Below, piece by piece: positions 1 through 8,907 of a stretch of 64,000 bases of DNA. This DNA comes from Phycisphaerales bacterium (GTDB lineage: Bacteria > Planctomycetota > Phycisphaerae > Phycisphaerales > UBA1924). The stretch's first letter is position 1, and every line of letters begins with the position of its first letter. The position numbers and the translations under genes are program-made. The notes below the pieces were generated by a model. That model made no database searches and was not told the origin of the DNA. It saw only the letters and a list, made by a program, of their open reading frames with translations. The stretch covers positions 62,001-126,000 of the forward strand of contig JADLCX010000102.1 in NCBI GenBank assembly GCA_020846975.1, in the 5' to 3' direction.

Positions 1-1372
1 ATGCGAACGAAGTGCCGTCAACGACGTTGTAGTCGCCCCCGGTGTACCCCGGCGCTCCCTGCCGGTCGGTCGAGTTGATCGTCACGCCGGGCGCCGAAAA
101 ATCCAGCCCCGTGCCGAACTGGCTGAACCCCGCGCGGTTGCCGAAGCGGTCCAGTGCGGCCACCGCGTTCACCGGGCCGAGGCTGGCCGGATAGCCGATC
201 GTTCCCGTTCCGTTGTTGCCCGCCGACGCGAAGTGCACGATCCCCGCGTTCCGCGTGTTGGTGTAGGCCGTGTCGATCGCCCCGGATGTGAACCCATACC
301 CGTTGGAGTTGTTGGTGACGCGAGCGCCGATCGACTGCGCCCAGTTCAGCGCATCCACCGTCCACGAGCCCGAGGCGTTCCACGAGCCGCTGCACGGGAT
401 GGTGGATACAAAGCACCGCGCCGAGGCCACGCGGCACCCGGGCGCTGCGCCCACCACGCCCAACGAGTTGTTGATCCGCGCCGAGATGCAGCCCGCGACC
501 GCCGTGCCGTGGTGGTCGCAACTGTTGCCGGGGTCGCCGGCGGTGCCGTTGCCGGTGAAGTCGGCCCCCGGCCCGAGGTTCAGGTCCGGGTGCGTCATGT
601 CCACGCCCACGTCGATCACCACGTCGATGATCGCCGACGAGCCCGCGTGCACATCCCACGCCTCCGACGCGTTCATGTCGAAATCGTTCAGCCCTCCCGC
701 CTGGCCGGTGTTGCGCAGCCCCCACAGGTCGCCGAACTGCGGGTCGTTGGGGATGAGCCCGCCGCGCCCGGAGAACACCATGTCCGGCTCCGCGAACAGC
801 GTCGCGCCCATCGCCGCCAGCGCGTTCGAGGCGTTGAGCACGTCAAACCCGTTCTGCGACTTCACCGTCGCCACATCCACATCCGGCATCCAGTCGTGCC
901 GCCGCGCCTCGACCTCGATCACCCGATCGACGATCGCATCACGCGCTGCGCCCGGCTGTCCCGCCGAAAACCCGACGATCAGGTCCCGCGTCGGGAACAT
1001 CGGCCCGTCGAACAGGTCGAAGAACACCGGCGAAGCGAACGAGATCCCCGGCTGGACGGCAAGAGTCGCCACCGCCCGCTCGATCCGCGCGCCATCGGCG
1101 ACTCCGAAACCAGAGACCAGGTACCACTTGCTCAGGCCGTGCGGCGAAACCGTGCCTCCATCGAGTTTCGCCGCAACCACCGCGGCCTTCACCGCCTCGA
1201 CATCATCCGCAAGCACCGCGATCCGCGACGTATCGATCGAGAGTGGTTTGATCTGCTTGTGGTAGGTGTAGTGGTATCCGGCCTGGCCCTGATCCACCGC
1301 CGCGAACGCCGACGAGAGCGAAGCGAACGCCCCGGCCGCCGCGGCGGCCCGGGCCATGATCCGAAGTCGCAT
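1..1372 (-). CDS. S8 (subtilisin-like) secreted serine peptidase, 3' end cut by window edge
   Basis: Read on the minus strand from the ATG at 1372 the frame stays open to the left edge. It begins with a signal peptide (MRLRIMARAAAAAGAFASLSS, ending near AFA), followed by a probable propeptide region of about 180 residues. The catalytic triad of subtilisins is visible in order: Asp in VVIDVGVDMTHPDLN, His in DHHGTAVAG, and Ser in DGTSFA, whose Ser codon is at 10-8, almost at the edge. The oxyanion-hole Asn region (SAGNNGTG) is also present. The protein is therefore an exported endopeptidase. What follows the catalytic Ser lies outside the window, so I cannot say whether it carries a dockerin like other exported proteins here. 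A GAAGGG motif lies 8 bases before the ATG. It is divergent from dnaB, with a 185-base shared promoter region that I could not resolve. Confidence 0.9.
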   Translation of the reverse strand, partial: MRLRIMARAAAAAGAFASLSSAFAAVDQGQAGYHYTYHKQIKPLSIDTSRIAVLADDVEAVKAAVVAAKLDGGTVSPHGLSKWYLVSGFGVADGARIERAVATLAVQPGISFASPVFFDLFDGPMFPTRDLIVGFSAGQPGAARDAIVDRVIEVEARRHDWMPDVDVATVKSQNGFDVLNASNALAAMGATLFAEPDMVFSGRGGLIPNDPQFGDLWGLRNTGQAGGLNDFDMNASEAWDVHAGSSAIIDVVIDVGVDMTHPDLNLGPGADFTGNGTAGDPGNSCDHHGTAVAGCISARINNSLGVVGAAPGCRVASARCFVSTIPCSGSWNASGSWTVDALNWAQSIGARVTNNSNGYGFTSGAIDTAYTNTRNAGIVHFASAGNNGTGTIGYPASLGPVNAVAALDRFGNRAGFSQFGTGLDFSAPGVTINSTDRQGAPGYTGGDYNVVDGTSFA

Positions 1373-1557
1373 GCATCATCCCTTCACAAAGAACCGTGTG
1401 TCCGAACCGGCGCGCGGTGCCCCGGCAAGCACCAAAGCGGAAGAGTGGGCGTCCGTGGGACACGATTCCGTTCAGGTCGGGAGAGTTTGACCTGTGAACT
1501 GAGGTGCACAAGCTGTCGGCACCGTTTTCCCGACCCCGACCGGCTTACCGTGCCCGC

Positions 1558-3309
1558 ATGTCGATGATCGGTGGTTCCAATCTATGGGGCGGGGGGGGCG
1601 AGGCGCGAGCGGGCGGTGGCCCCGGGGGGAATGGGGGAACCGGGGGAGGCGGCCGCGCCCCGAACGGCGCGGCCGGCGCGCCGCGCGCCGTCCAGCTCGA
1701 CAAGCTCTTCGACAAGCCCCCGCCGCACGCGCCCATCGCCGAGATGGCCCTGCTCGGCGCCATGCTGCTCGAGCCGCAGGTCATCCACGAGGTTGTCGGA
1801 CTCATCAAGAGCCCCAACGCCTTCTTCCTCGAAGCCCACGCGGTCATCTACGACGCGCTGGTCAAGACCTACGACCAGAAGCAGTCAGGCGATCTGGTGC
1901 TCATCGCCGAACTGCTCCGCGACAGCCAGCAACTCAGGGACATCGGCGGTCCGGCCTACCTGCAGCGGCTCATGACCGAGACGCCCGGCCCCGCCAGCGC
2001 GGTCCACTTCGCCAAGATCGTCGCCGACAAGGCCCGCCTGCGCCGGCTCATCGATGCCGGCGGCAGGATTGTCTTCGACGCCTACAACGCCGGCGACCTC
2101 GGCGCCGACGGCGCGAAGGAGATCGTGGACAAGGCCGAGAGCCTGATCTTCGAGATCGCCCAGCAGGAAGAGACCAGCGACGCCCAGGCGCTGGCCGTGC
2201 TCGTCGAGGAGGAGTACCAGCGACTGCTCGCGCTCCAGGGCAAGGGCATCAGCGGCGTCGCGACCGGCTACCACGATCTGGACGAACTCACCAGCGGCCT
2301 GCAGAAGGGCGAGATGGTCATCATCGCGGCTCGCCCCAGCATGGGCAAGACCGCGCTCGCGCTCAACCTCGCCGAGCAGATCGCCCTCGGCGGCGCGCCC
2401 CACGAACGCAAGAGCGGACCCGGCGTGCCCGTCGCCTTCTTCAGCCTCGAAATGTCCAAGAGCGCCATCGCCCAGCGACTGCTCTCGGCGCGATCGGGCT
2501 ATTCCTCCCACGACATGCGATCCGGCCGCCTCAAGGAAGAGGACTACGACCGCGTCTGCGAGGCCATGTACGAACTCGCCGAGGCCAAGGTCTTTGTCGA
2601 TGACACGCCGGGGATGACCGTCCTCCAGCTCCGCACCCGCGCCCGGCGCATGGTCGCCCAGCACGGCGTGCAGGCGGTCATGATCGACTACCTCCAGCTC
2701 ATGACCGCGCCCGGCGCGGCCCGGGAATCGCGCCAGGTCGAGGTCTCCGCCATCAGCCGCGGCATCAAGGCGCTCGCACGCGAACTCAACGTGCCCGTGG
2801 TGTGCCTCAGCCAGCTCAACCGCGGCCCGGAAAACCGCGGCGACAACCGCCCCCGCATGTCCGACCTCCGCGAGTCCGGCTCCATCGAGCAGGATGCCGA
2901 CGTCGTCATGCTCCTGCACCGCGAGGCCTACTACCACGTCGGCGACCGCGACTGGGAGGCCGAGAACGAGGAAAAACTCAACGTCGCCGAGGTCATCATC
3001 GCCAAGCAGCGAAACGGCCCGACCGATGTCGTCCGCCTCACGTGGGACCAGCGACTCACCCGCTTCCGCAACTTCGCCAGCCACGCCGGCGGTACGGGCC
3101 TCAGCTCCGGCTACTCGGCGCACGGTCCGGCCAAGGGTGGCGGAGGCTTCGCGCCTGCGCCTGCCCACGATCCCTTCAAGATCGAAGTCCGTCCCTTCAG
3201 CCCCGGCCAGAAGAGCGGCCCGATCGCCAATCATCGCGACGGCGGCGGGCCGGATCGCGAACCGCCGCCGTTCGATGACGACTCGGGTGATGTCGGGTTG
3301 CCGGTGTAG
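1558..3309 (+). CDS. dnaB: Replicative DNA helicase DnaB
   Basis: Hexameric 5'-3' helicase that unwinds DNA at the replication fork and recruits primase. Residues about 60-165 match the DnaB N-terminal domain (PIAEMALLGAMLLEP near its start). The RecA-like motor domain follows: Walker A PSMGKT at about 260-265, and the Walker B strand VMIDYLQL around residue 377. The DLRESGSIEQDADVVMLLHR motif typical of DnaB is also present. No intein is seen. Of possible starts, the ATG at 1558 gives 583 residues and the ATG at 1564 is equally possible; no good ribosome site precedes either. The first 45 residues are a glycine-rich low-complexity tail unlike most DnaB proteins, and the C-terminal ~70 residues are also low-complexity. 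It stands alone, divergent from the protease gene. Confidence 0.96.
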   Translation: MSMIGGSNLWGGGGEARAGGGPGGNGGTGGGGRAPNGAAGAPRAVQLDKLFDKPPPHAPIAEMALLGAMLLEPQVIHEVVGLIKSPNAFFLEAHAVIYDALVKTYDQKQSGDLVLIAELLRDSQQLRDIGGPAYLQRLMTETPGPASAVHFAKIVADKARLRRLIDAGGRIVFDAYNAGDLGADGAKEIVDKAESLIFEIAQQEETSDAQALAVLVEEEYQRLLALQGKGISGVATGYHDLDELTSGLQKGEMVIIAARPSMGKTALALNLAEQIALGGAPHERKSGPGVPVAFFSLEMSKSAIAQRLLSARSGYSSHDMRSGRLKEEDYDRVCEAMYELAEAKVFVDDTPGMTVLQLRTRARRMVAQHGVQAVMIDYLQLMTAPGAARESRQVEVSAISRGIKALARELNVPVVCLSQLNRGPENRGDNRPRMSDLRESGSIEQDADVVMLLHREAYYHVGDRDWEAENEEKLNVAEVIIAKQRNGPTDVVRLTWDQRLTRFRNFASHAGGTGLSSGYSAHGPAKGGGGFAPAPAHDPFKIEVRPFSPGQKSGPIANHRDGGGPDREPPPFDDDSGDVGLPV

Positions 3310-3323
3310 ACGGAACCCGAGTC

Positions 3324-3602
3324 TTACTTCATCTTCGCCATCATCGCCGCGCGCTGTTCGTCTGTGGCATTCTCCCACCGCGACCAGCACCCCTTGCAAC
3401 AGAACGCGATCTTCTTGCCCTTGTAATCCGCGGTGATGTCCGGGTTCACGGCCTGCGTGCTGTAAGGGCAGGTGGTGTTCATCACCACCGGCTCCGCGGC
3501 CACGGGGGTCTTGACCTCGTTCTTCTCCGAAGCGCAGGCGAACAGACCGGCCGCGATGACCAGCCCTACGCACGAGCGGACGATAGATCGACGAATGTTC
3601 AT
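3324..3602 (-). CDS. Small lipoprotein with YHS/TRASH-like Cys-rich domain
   Basis: A 92-residue protein with a lipoprotein signal: positive N-terminus, hydrophobic stretch, and lipobox LFAC with the acylated Cys at 23. The mature part contains a compact metal-site motif, NTTCPYSTQAVNP then KKIAFCCKGCWSRW. This spacing resembles the YHS/TRASH families, which bind metals such as copper through Cys residues. By family this suggests a periplasmic or membrane-anchored metal-binding protein, but no substrate can be named. AGGAG lies 7 bases before the ATG, a good ribosome site. It converges on dnaB, with only 14 bases between the two stops, and no transporter or metal-resistance gene is adjacent. 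Confidence 0.8.
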   Translation of the reverse strand: MNIRRSIVRSCVGLVIAAGLFACASEKNEVKTPVAAEPVVMNTTCPYSTQAVNPDITADYKGKKIAFCCKGCWSRWENATDEQRAAMMAKMK

Positions 3603-3632
3603 GGGCGAACTCCTGATGTTGCTATTGCTACT

Positions 3633-4823
3633 TTACGCCACCGCGGCCGTGATGCTGAACACGAACGGGCTCTCGTTCTGATCGTTGTTGGTGAACGACA
3701 CCACGGAGGTGAAGGTGCCCGATTCGGTGGTGTCGAGGTGCAGCGTGAACGTCGCGAAGTAGTCCTGCTGTAGGCTGAACTCCGAAGGCGGGTCAACCAG
3801 CACGAAGCGCGGATCCTGGCCCGAGATCTCGGGCAGGCCGAAGTTCAGCGTCCCCTGGCCGTTGTTGGTCACGACGAACGTGAACAGTGTCTCTTGGCCG
3901 ATCGAGAACGTGCCGAGGGTAACCGGTGTTGTCAGGCCGGAATAGACCGGCGAGACGAAGTCGAGTTGTACCGAGATCTCGGGATAGACGATGCCCGTCC
4001 CCCGCACGCGGAAGTCGTAGTCCGGTTCGCTCGTGTCGTTGCACAGCACCTTGAGCGTGGCCTTGTTGAGCCCGACGTTCAGCGGCGAGAACCGCACCAC
4101 GAACGTCGCCGACTTGCCGGGCAGGATCGTCGCACGCGGTTGCCGGAGGATCTGGAATGACGAGGCCGCGGCCCCGGTGATCCGCACCGGCGTCTGGCCA
4201 TAGAGGAACAGCGGACCAGCGCCCGTGTTGCGGATGCGGAACGTGTGGTCAACCCCGCCGAGGAGACCCGTCGAACCGAACCCGGTCCCGTCGGCATCGC
4301 GCGGGGTAGTGTCACCATCGGGAATCAGCAGGGCCTTGCCGCTGATCTCGATCTCGGGCGGCGCGCCCTGCACCACGATCTTGTCCGTCGAGAACGCGAT
4401 GTTGTTGCCCTCGTTGCTCTCGCCGATCGCGCCGCGCGAATCGACTCGAACACCGAGGTAGTAGATGCCCGCCGGCGTTCCCGACGGGATGCGCGCCCGG
4501 ATGCCGGTGCCGATGGTTGCGAACGACGATACTCCATCATCCGCGAAATCGACTTCACCGAGGCTGCGGTCGTTGGAGTCGCCCCACGACTTGTCGCGCG
4601 ACAGGAACCCTTCGATGTGAAACGCGTCCGCATCATCGAACCCGGTGTTGCTGTACGCGATGATCCCGTCGAGCTGCTGACCTGAGCTGTACACGCCGGG
4701 GAAGCGGATCCGCGGTCCGTGCGCGAGCAGATCAACCGCGAGCAGCGTCCGCGCCTCCAGCCCTTCGAGCCCATGCGGAGCTTCATCCGAACGGACCCGC
4801 CGATTCGTCGAATGCTTGAACAT
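3633..4823 (-). CDS. Secreted protein with LEARTLL segment, CARDB and choice-of-anchor D domains
   Basis: A 396-residue protein. The ATG at 4823 was preferred over an upstream in-frame ATG because GGAGG sits 8 bases before it. The N-terminus reads MFKHSTNRRVRSDEAP then GLEGLEARTLLAVD, close to the LEPRxLL segment at the start of many planctomycete exported proteins. About residues 25-150 look like a CARDB adhesion module. Residues about 155-275 and 276-395 look like two anchor-D (ASPM/SPD-2/Hydin type) beta-sandwiches, with phrases such as HTFRIRNTGAGPLFLYG and FTFVVTNNGQGTLNFG. There is no catalytic motif. A surface or matrix adhesion role is inferred from domain type only. It ends without a dockerin or membrane anchor. 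Confidence 0.75.
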   Translation of the reverse strand: MFKHSTNRRVRSDEAPHGLEGLEARTLLAVDLLAHGPRIRFPGVYSSGQQLDGIIAYSNTGFDDADAFHIEGFLSRDKSWGDSNDRSLGEVDFADDGVSSFATIGTGIRARIPSGTPAGIYYLGVRVDSRGAIGESNEGNNIAFSTDKIVVQGAPPEIEISGKALLIPDGDTTPRDADGTGFGSTGLLGGVDHTFRIRNTGAGPLFLYGQTPVRITGAAASSFQILRQPRATILPGKSATFVVRFSPLNVGLNKATLKVLCNDTSEPDYDFRVRGTGIVYPEISVQLDFVSPVYSGLTTPVTLGTFSIGQETLFTFVVTNNGQGTLNFGLPEISGQDPRFVLVDPPSEFSLQQDYFATFTLHLDTTESGTFTSVVSFTNNDQNESPFVFSITAAVA

Positions 4824-5012
4824 GTGCCGTGCCTCCGTGAATGTCCTGATCGCGTCCTCAGCCTCCAGAACGGAAGCAAGGCACGCGCCAAAGAAACGCC
4901 GGGCAGCCGTGTTCGGCGGAGGCGGTCGTAGCACGCGGTTCATCCCGCGGGTCATCGTGGGTTGACCGCCCGCCGATGGACCCGAAATGTTAGGCCGCGG
5001 CCGCAGAACCGC

Positions 5013-6770
5013 TCAGAACACGACGATCTGGTCGCCCGTGGGCTTCGCGCCGGTCGTCGCGCTCGGATCGGCGGGCACCTTGTTGTCCGCGGGCAGCACC
5101 ATCGTGAACGTCGCGCCGGCGTTGGCGCCCTTGGCCGGGTTGGAGGTCACAAAGATCCGCCCGTTGTGCTGATCGACGATGCTCTTAGTCACCGCGAGCC
5201 CGAGTCCGGTGCCGCGCAAGCCCTTGGTGGTCTGGAACGGCTCGAAAATCTGCTTGTGCCGATCGGGCGCGATGCCCGGACCGTTGTCGATCACGTCGAT
5301 GCGGACCGCCGGTCGCTGCGCCGGCATCCCACGCTGTGCCGGCACCGCGGGGATGAAGGTGGCCCGCACGGTCACGACGCCGGTCTTGGCATCGACCGCC
5401 TCGACCGCGTTGCCCATGAGGTTCACCAGCGCCTGGTGGATCAGGCTCGGGTCGAGCATGATCGGCGGCAGGTCGGCGTCGGCATCGATCAGGAGCGCGA
5501 CCTGCCGTGCTGCGCACTGGTCCTGCAGCAGGCTCGCGCAGTCCTCCAGCAGCGGGGCGATCTTGGTCAGCTCGAACTCCAGCGTCCGGTGCCGCGCGTA
5601 GGCGAGCATGTTGAGCGTGAGCGAACTGATGCGGTCGATGTTGCGCTTGAGGATGCCCCACCCGCCGCGCGAGACCTTGAGGTCCTCCTTCTTCAACCCC
5701 ATCTCGACGACATCCGCCCCGCCGCGCAGTCCTTGCAGGATGTTTTTGATCGAGTGCGACAGGATCGCGACAGTCTCGCCGATGGCCGCGAGCCGCTCGG
5801 TCGCCAGGCGCTTGGCATAAGCCTCCGCGTTGGCGAGCGCCAGGCCCGTGTGCCGACCGATGGCGTTCAGGAGCGCCAACTGCTCCGCCGTGAACGTGTA
5901 GTTCGCGATCGAGGAATCGACGTAGATCGCCCCGAACCGCCGGTCGCCGAACTCGATCGGGCTGCACAACGCCGAGCGGATATGGAACTGCTGCACGCTG
6001 TCGCCCTTGGCGAAGCGCGGGTCGCTCATCGCGTTGGAACTGAGCACGCCCTCGCCCCCGGTCATCGCGTGCTGCAGGATCGTCTTGGAGACGTGGATCC
6101 GCGCATCGCCCTTGTCCTTGGGCGGCGAGCGGTGCTTGACGACCACGGGCAGCAGGTCGGCCTCCGCGCCGCCCACACCCCCGGCGCGCGGGGTGGTCGA
6201 GCTCTGCTCCGCCGTCGGCGAAAGCATGATGAACCCCCGCTCGGGCTTGAACTCGGTGAACACCAGTTCCATCACCGCCTTGAGCAGGTCGTCGCGGTTG
6301 GTCGTGTGCGTGATGAGCGCGGTGAGCTGGTAGATCACCCGCAGGTGGTGCACCGCCGCGGAGCGAGGCTCCGGCTCGGCCATCACCACCGAGTCGTCGT
6401 TGCTCGGGAGGGAGCGCTCGATCGTCGCGTCGATCCGGTCGGCATCCAGCACGCGGATCAGGTCGATCTCGTCGCTCTCCTCCGCCCGCCCGAACACGAA
6501 CAGCGTCGCGCCCGTGCGGACCTGGTCGCCCAGCCGCAGGCGCGTCCGCTCGGTGATCTGCACCCCATTGACCCACGTCCCGTTCTGGCTGTTCAGGTCG
6601 CGGATCCACCACTCCCCGTCGTCGGGCGTCAGTTCCGCGTGCCGGCGCGAGACCGTCGTGTCCGAGATCGGCAGCGCTTCGCTCGACCGCCCGACCAGTT
6701 GCGGCTGGTTGGTCGGGAGTTGGTACTTGCGTCCCTTGTCCGGGCCCTGGATGACCGTGAGGATCAGCAC
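5013..6770 (-). CDS. Cytosolic sensor histidine kinase with FHA and GAF domains
   Basis: A 585-residue protein starting with GTG at 6770. Residues about 1-105 form an FHA domain (VGRSSEALPISDTTVSRRH, then LNSQNGTWVNG), which binds phosphothreonine peptides. Residues about 145-310 look like a GAF sensor domain. Then comes a dimerisation segment with the likely phospho-acceptor His339 in ILSHSIKNILQ, and a HATPase domain with N box (NLMGNAVEAV), G1 (VIDNGPGIAPD) and G2 (GLRGTGLGLAV). There are no membrane segments, so it should sense something inside the cell. No response regulator is encoded nearby. The FHA domain suggests input from Ser/Thr phosphorylation, and a Ser/Thr kinase is encoded at 31.5-34.5 kb, but a link between them is only a guess. 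Confidence 0.9.
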   Translation of the reverse strand: MLILTVIQGPDKGRKYQLPTNQPQLVGRSSEALPISDTTVSRRHAELTPDDGEWWIRDLNSQNGTWVNGVQITERTRLRLGDQVRTGATLFVFGRAEESDEIDLIRVLDADRIDATIERSLPSNDDSVVMAEPEPRSAAVHHLRVIYQLTALITHTTNRDDLLKAVMELVFTEFKPERGFIMLSPTAEQSSTTPRAGGVGGAEADLLPVVVKHRSPPKDKGDARIHVSKTILQHAMTGGEGVLSSNAMSDPRFAKGDSVQQFHIRSALCSPIEFGDRRFGAIYVDSSIANYTFTAEQLALLNAIGRHTGLALANAEAYAKRLATERLAAIGETVAILSHSIKNILQGLRGGADVVEMGLKKEDLKVSRGGWGILKRNIDRISSLTLNMLAYARHRTLEFELTKIAPLLEDCASLLQDQCAARQVALLIDADADLPPIMLDPSLIHQALVNLMGNAVEAVDAKTGVVTVRATFIPAVPAQRGMPAQRPAVRIDVIDNGPGIAPDRHKQIFEPFQTTKGLRGTGLGLAVTKSIVDQHNGRIFVTSNPAKGANAGATFTMVLPADNKVPADPSATTGAKPTGDQIVVF

Positions 6771-6830
6771 GCATCACGATACGTGCGTTGCGCTCGGAAC
6801 GATTCACGATGCCCCCCTTTCAAGCCCCGG

Positions 6831-7931
6831 CTACTTCTTCATCCCCACCAGGATCTCCGGGTTGTCCACCCACGCCGCGAAGTACGGGTGCTTCGCGTCC
6901 GCCCGCATCATCACGATCAGGAAGGGCCCGTCACAGACCATCTCCCGCACCTGCCGGGGCACGGCCGAGGCCGTCGCGCGAAGGCTGGCCTCGCTCTTGA
7001 GCACCGCGCCCTTCTCGTCGAGCCGGAAGCGGATGTTCTGGATCGCGCCGGTGATCAGCCCGGATGCTTTCGGGCCGCGGAGCATCACCCCGGCCAGTTC
7101 CCCGAACGTGCGCGTGATGTCGAAGTTCAGGAGCGGCACGACCAGCCGATCTGCGCGGTTCATGCTCTGCGGCTTCTGATCCTTGCCCGCGCCCAGCGCG
7201 GCCACGACCGTCTCGGCGAGGGTCTTCTTCTTGTCGAGCCGCGCGATGATGAGCCGGTCGCCCGCGGCCTTGCTTTTCAGTTCCACCGTCCAACTCTCGG
7301 GCGAGGTGTACGACAGGATTGAGACCTGTTTGGCGAGGGCGCCCCACCGGTCATCGGCGCGGTGGTCGGGCCAGAGGCCGAATGCCGCGACGCTCGCCCT
7401 TTGGAAGCCGAGCGGGATCTCGCGGCGCAGGAAGGGCTCGGCGAACTCGAGATTCTTGAAGAGGTACGAGTACGCGAAGATCTCGTCGGAGTTGAGCGAG
7501 TCGGGGAGCAGTTTGGGCGAGGCCGCGCCCTTGAAGCGCTGCTGGAGGGCCTCGCGGATCTTCTTCAGGATGTCGTCCTTCCCGAAGCCGGCCATGGCGA
7601 CGTATGAGTCGGAATCGAGGTCGGCCTTGCTGGTTCCGGTGGCGTTGAGCGAGCCGATCATCGCGCCCGATGGTCCCTGGGCGTCGGTCGTCAGCGGCGA
7701 GCCCATCGCCTGCACCAGTTCCTGCCACGCCATCGGCATGGTCCCGCACCACAGCACGCTCTTGCCCTCGACCAGGTCGTGCTCGAGGGTCGCGACCACC
7801 AGCGTGCTCTTGAGTTGAGCATCCGTGGCGACCAAGGAGGGCTTTCCGGCAACCTGGTCGTGGGTGGGCGGCGGCTCAACCAGCGACGAACCGAGCGTGA
7901 TCGAGCAAATGGCGGAGAGCGTGGCGAGCAT
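6831..7931 (-). CDS. Secreted protein with serpin-like C-terminal half
   Basis: A 366-residue protein with a short N-terminal signal-like stretch (MLATLSAICSITLGSSL). GAGG lies 6 bases before the ATG. I do not recognise it by name. Its last 130 residues follow the order of serpin landmarks: a strand like LLNFDITRTFGELAGVM (serpins have PKFKIE..YDL...L), a segment IRFRLDEKGAVLKSEASL resembling the reactive-loop hinge, and a C-terminal FLIVMMRADAKHPYFAAWV resembling the serpin PFLFxIR...ILFxGRV end. The hinge lacks the run of small residues that inhibitory serpins need, so if it is a serpin it may be non-inhibitory. The N-terminal half (VLWCGTMPMAWQELV) is distinctive. Confidence is high that it is a gene, moderate for the fold. 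Confidence 0.6.
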   Translation of the reverse strand: MLATLSAICSITLGSSLVEPPPTHDQVAGKPSLVATDAQLKSTLVVATLEHDLVEGKSVLWCGTMPMAWQELVQAMGSPLTTDAQGPSGAMIGSLNATGTSKADLDSDSYVAMAGFGKDDILKKIREALQQRFKGAASPKLLPDSLNSDEIFAYSYLFKNLEFAEPFLRREIPLGFQRASVAAFGLWPDHRADDRWGALAKQVSILSYTSPESWTVELKSKAAGDRLIIARLDKKKTLAETVVAALGAGKDQKPQSMNRADRLVVPLLNFDITRTFGELAGVMLRGPKASGLITGAIQNIRFRLDEKGAVLKSEASLRATASAVPRQVREMVCDGPFLIVMMRADAKHPYFAAWVDNPEILVGMKK

Positions 7932-8145
7932 GGAGGACCTCGTGGGGTGAGAGAACCGGGAAGTGTTTGACCGACTGAATGTCCGACGGGTGAGCCGAGA
8001 CTCAGGAATCCAGATCGAGGTAGTTTACCAAAAAGGCAACGATATGCAAGGCTAATCCGAACAGTTGTGCATATTTTGTAAGGTATTGCTGGGCAACAGG
8101 TTGCGATGTGGATATCGCATCAGGCTCCGGACCTATGTTTCGGTC

Positions 8146-8877
8146 ATGCTCACCGGACCGATGGACCAGACTCCCGACAGTGGGGGGGTCAACTCGGACC
8201 AACTGCCGGATCCGCTGCCGGCCGAACCATTCGGACTGTTCCGATCGTGGTTCGACCATGCCGAACGTCGCCGCGACCAGCCCAACCCCAACGCCTTCAC
8301 GCTCGCGACGCTCGATGCCGACGGACGCCTCGGGGCGCGCATCGTGCTCTGCAAGGGCATCGACCCGGTTTCGGGGCACATCGTTTTCTACACCAACTAC
8401 CTCGGGCGCAAGGGGCTCGCGCTCGCGGCGAACGCGCGTGCCGCGGCGGTCTTCCACTGGGACCACGTCGATCGGCAGGTGCGGATCGAGGGTCCGGTGA
8501 CACGGTCGTCCGCGTCCGAGAGCGATGCGTACTTCCGCTCGCGCCCGTGGATCAGCCGCATCGGCGCGTGGGCGAGCGAGCAGAGCCGGCCGGTCGCCAG
8601 CCGAGACGTGCTCGAGCGGCAGGTGCGGGAGGCGTGCGCGCGATTCGGGATCGACCCCGACCACCCGCCCGCGCCGGGCGCATCGATCGAGATCCCGCGC
8701 CCGCCGCACTGGGGCGGCTTCCGGCTCTGGGCCGAGCGAGTCGAGGTCTGGGCCGCGGGCGAGGGTCGGCTGCACGATCGCGCGGTCTGGCAGCGCACGC
8801 TGCGCCCGTCAAAGAGTGCCGATTGTGACGGTTGGGCGCCGGATTCGGGGTGGGCGAGCACACGGCTCCAGCCGTAG
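8146..8877 (+). CDS. pdxH: Pyridoxamine 5'-phosphate oxidase
   Basis: FMN enzyme that oxidises pyridoxine- and pyridoxamine-5'-phosphate to pyridoxal 5'-phosphate, the last step of vitamin B6 cofactor synthesis and salvage. The family landmarks are all visible: NAFTLATLDADGRLGARIVL, VFYTNYLGRKG, HWDHVDRQVRIEG, YFRSRP...IGAWASEQS, WGGFRLW and the C-terminal GEGRLHDRAVW. The start is either the ATG at 8146 (243 residues) or 8161 (238 residues); neither has a strong ribosome site. The C-terminus carries about 15 extra residues after the usual end. The 214-base divergent spacer upstream is AT-rich around 8020-8090 and probably holds both promoters, but I could not place -10 and -35 boxes. Confidence 0.95.
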   Translation: MLTGPMDQTPDSGGVNSDQLPDPLPAEPFGLFRSWFDHAERRRDQPNPNAFTLATLDADGRLGARIVLCKGIDPVSGHIVFYTNYLGRKGLALAANARAAAVFHWDHVDRQVRIEGPVTRSSASESDAYFRSRPWISRIGAWASEQSRPVASRDVLERQVREACARFGIDPDHPPAPGASIEIPRPPHWGGFRLWAERVEVWAAGEGRLHDRAVWQRTLRPSKSADCDGWAPDSGWASTRLQP

Positions 8878-8907
8878 GCGGCGCTGGAACGGGTCGATAG
8901 ATGCTCG

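Noticed and set aside
4962..7322. A 786-codon plus-strand frame
   Set aside because: Antisense to the histidine kinase and the serpin-like gene; composition of a shadow frame, no domain.
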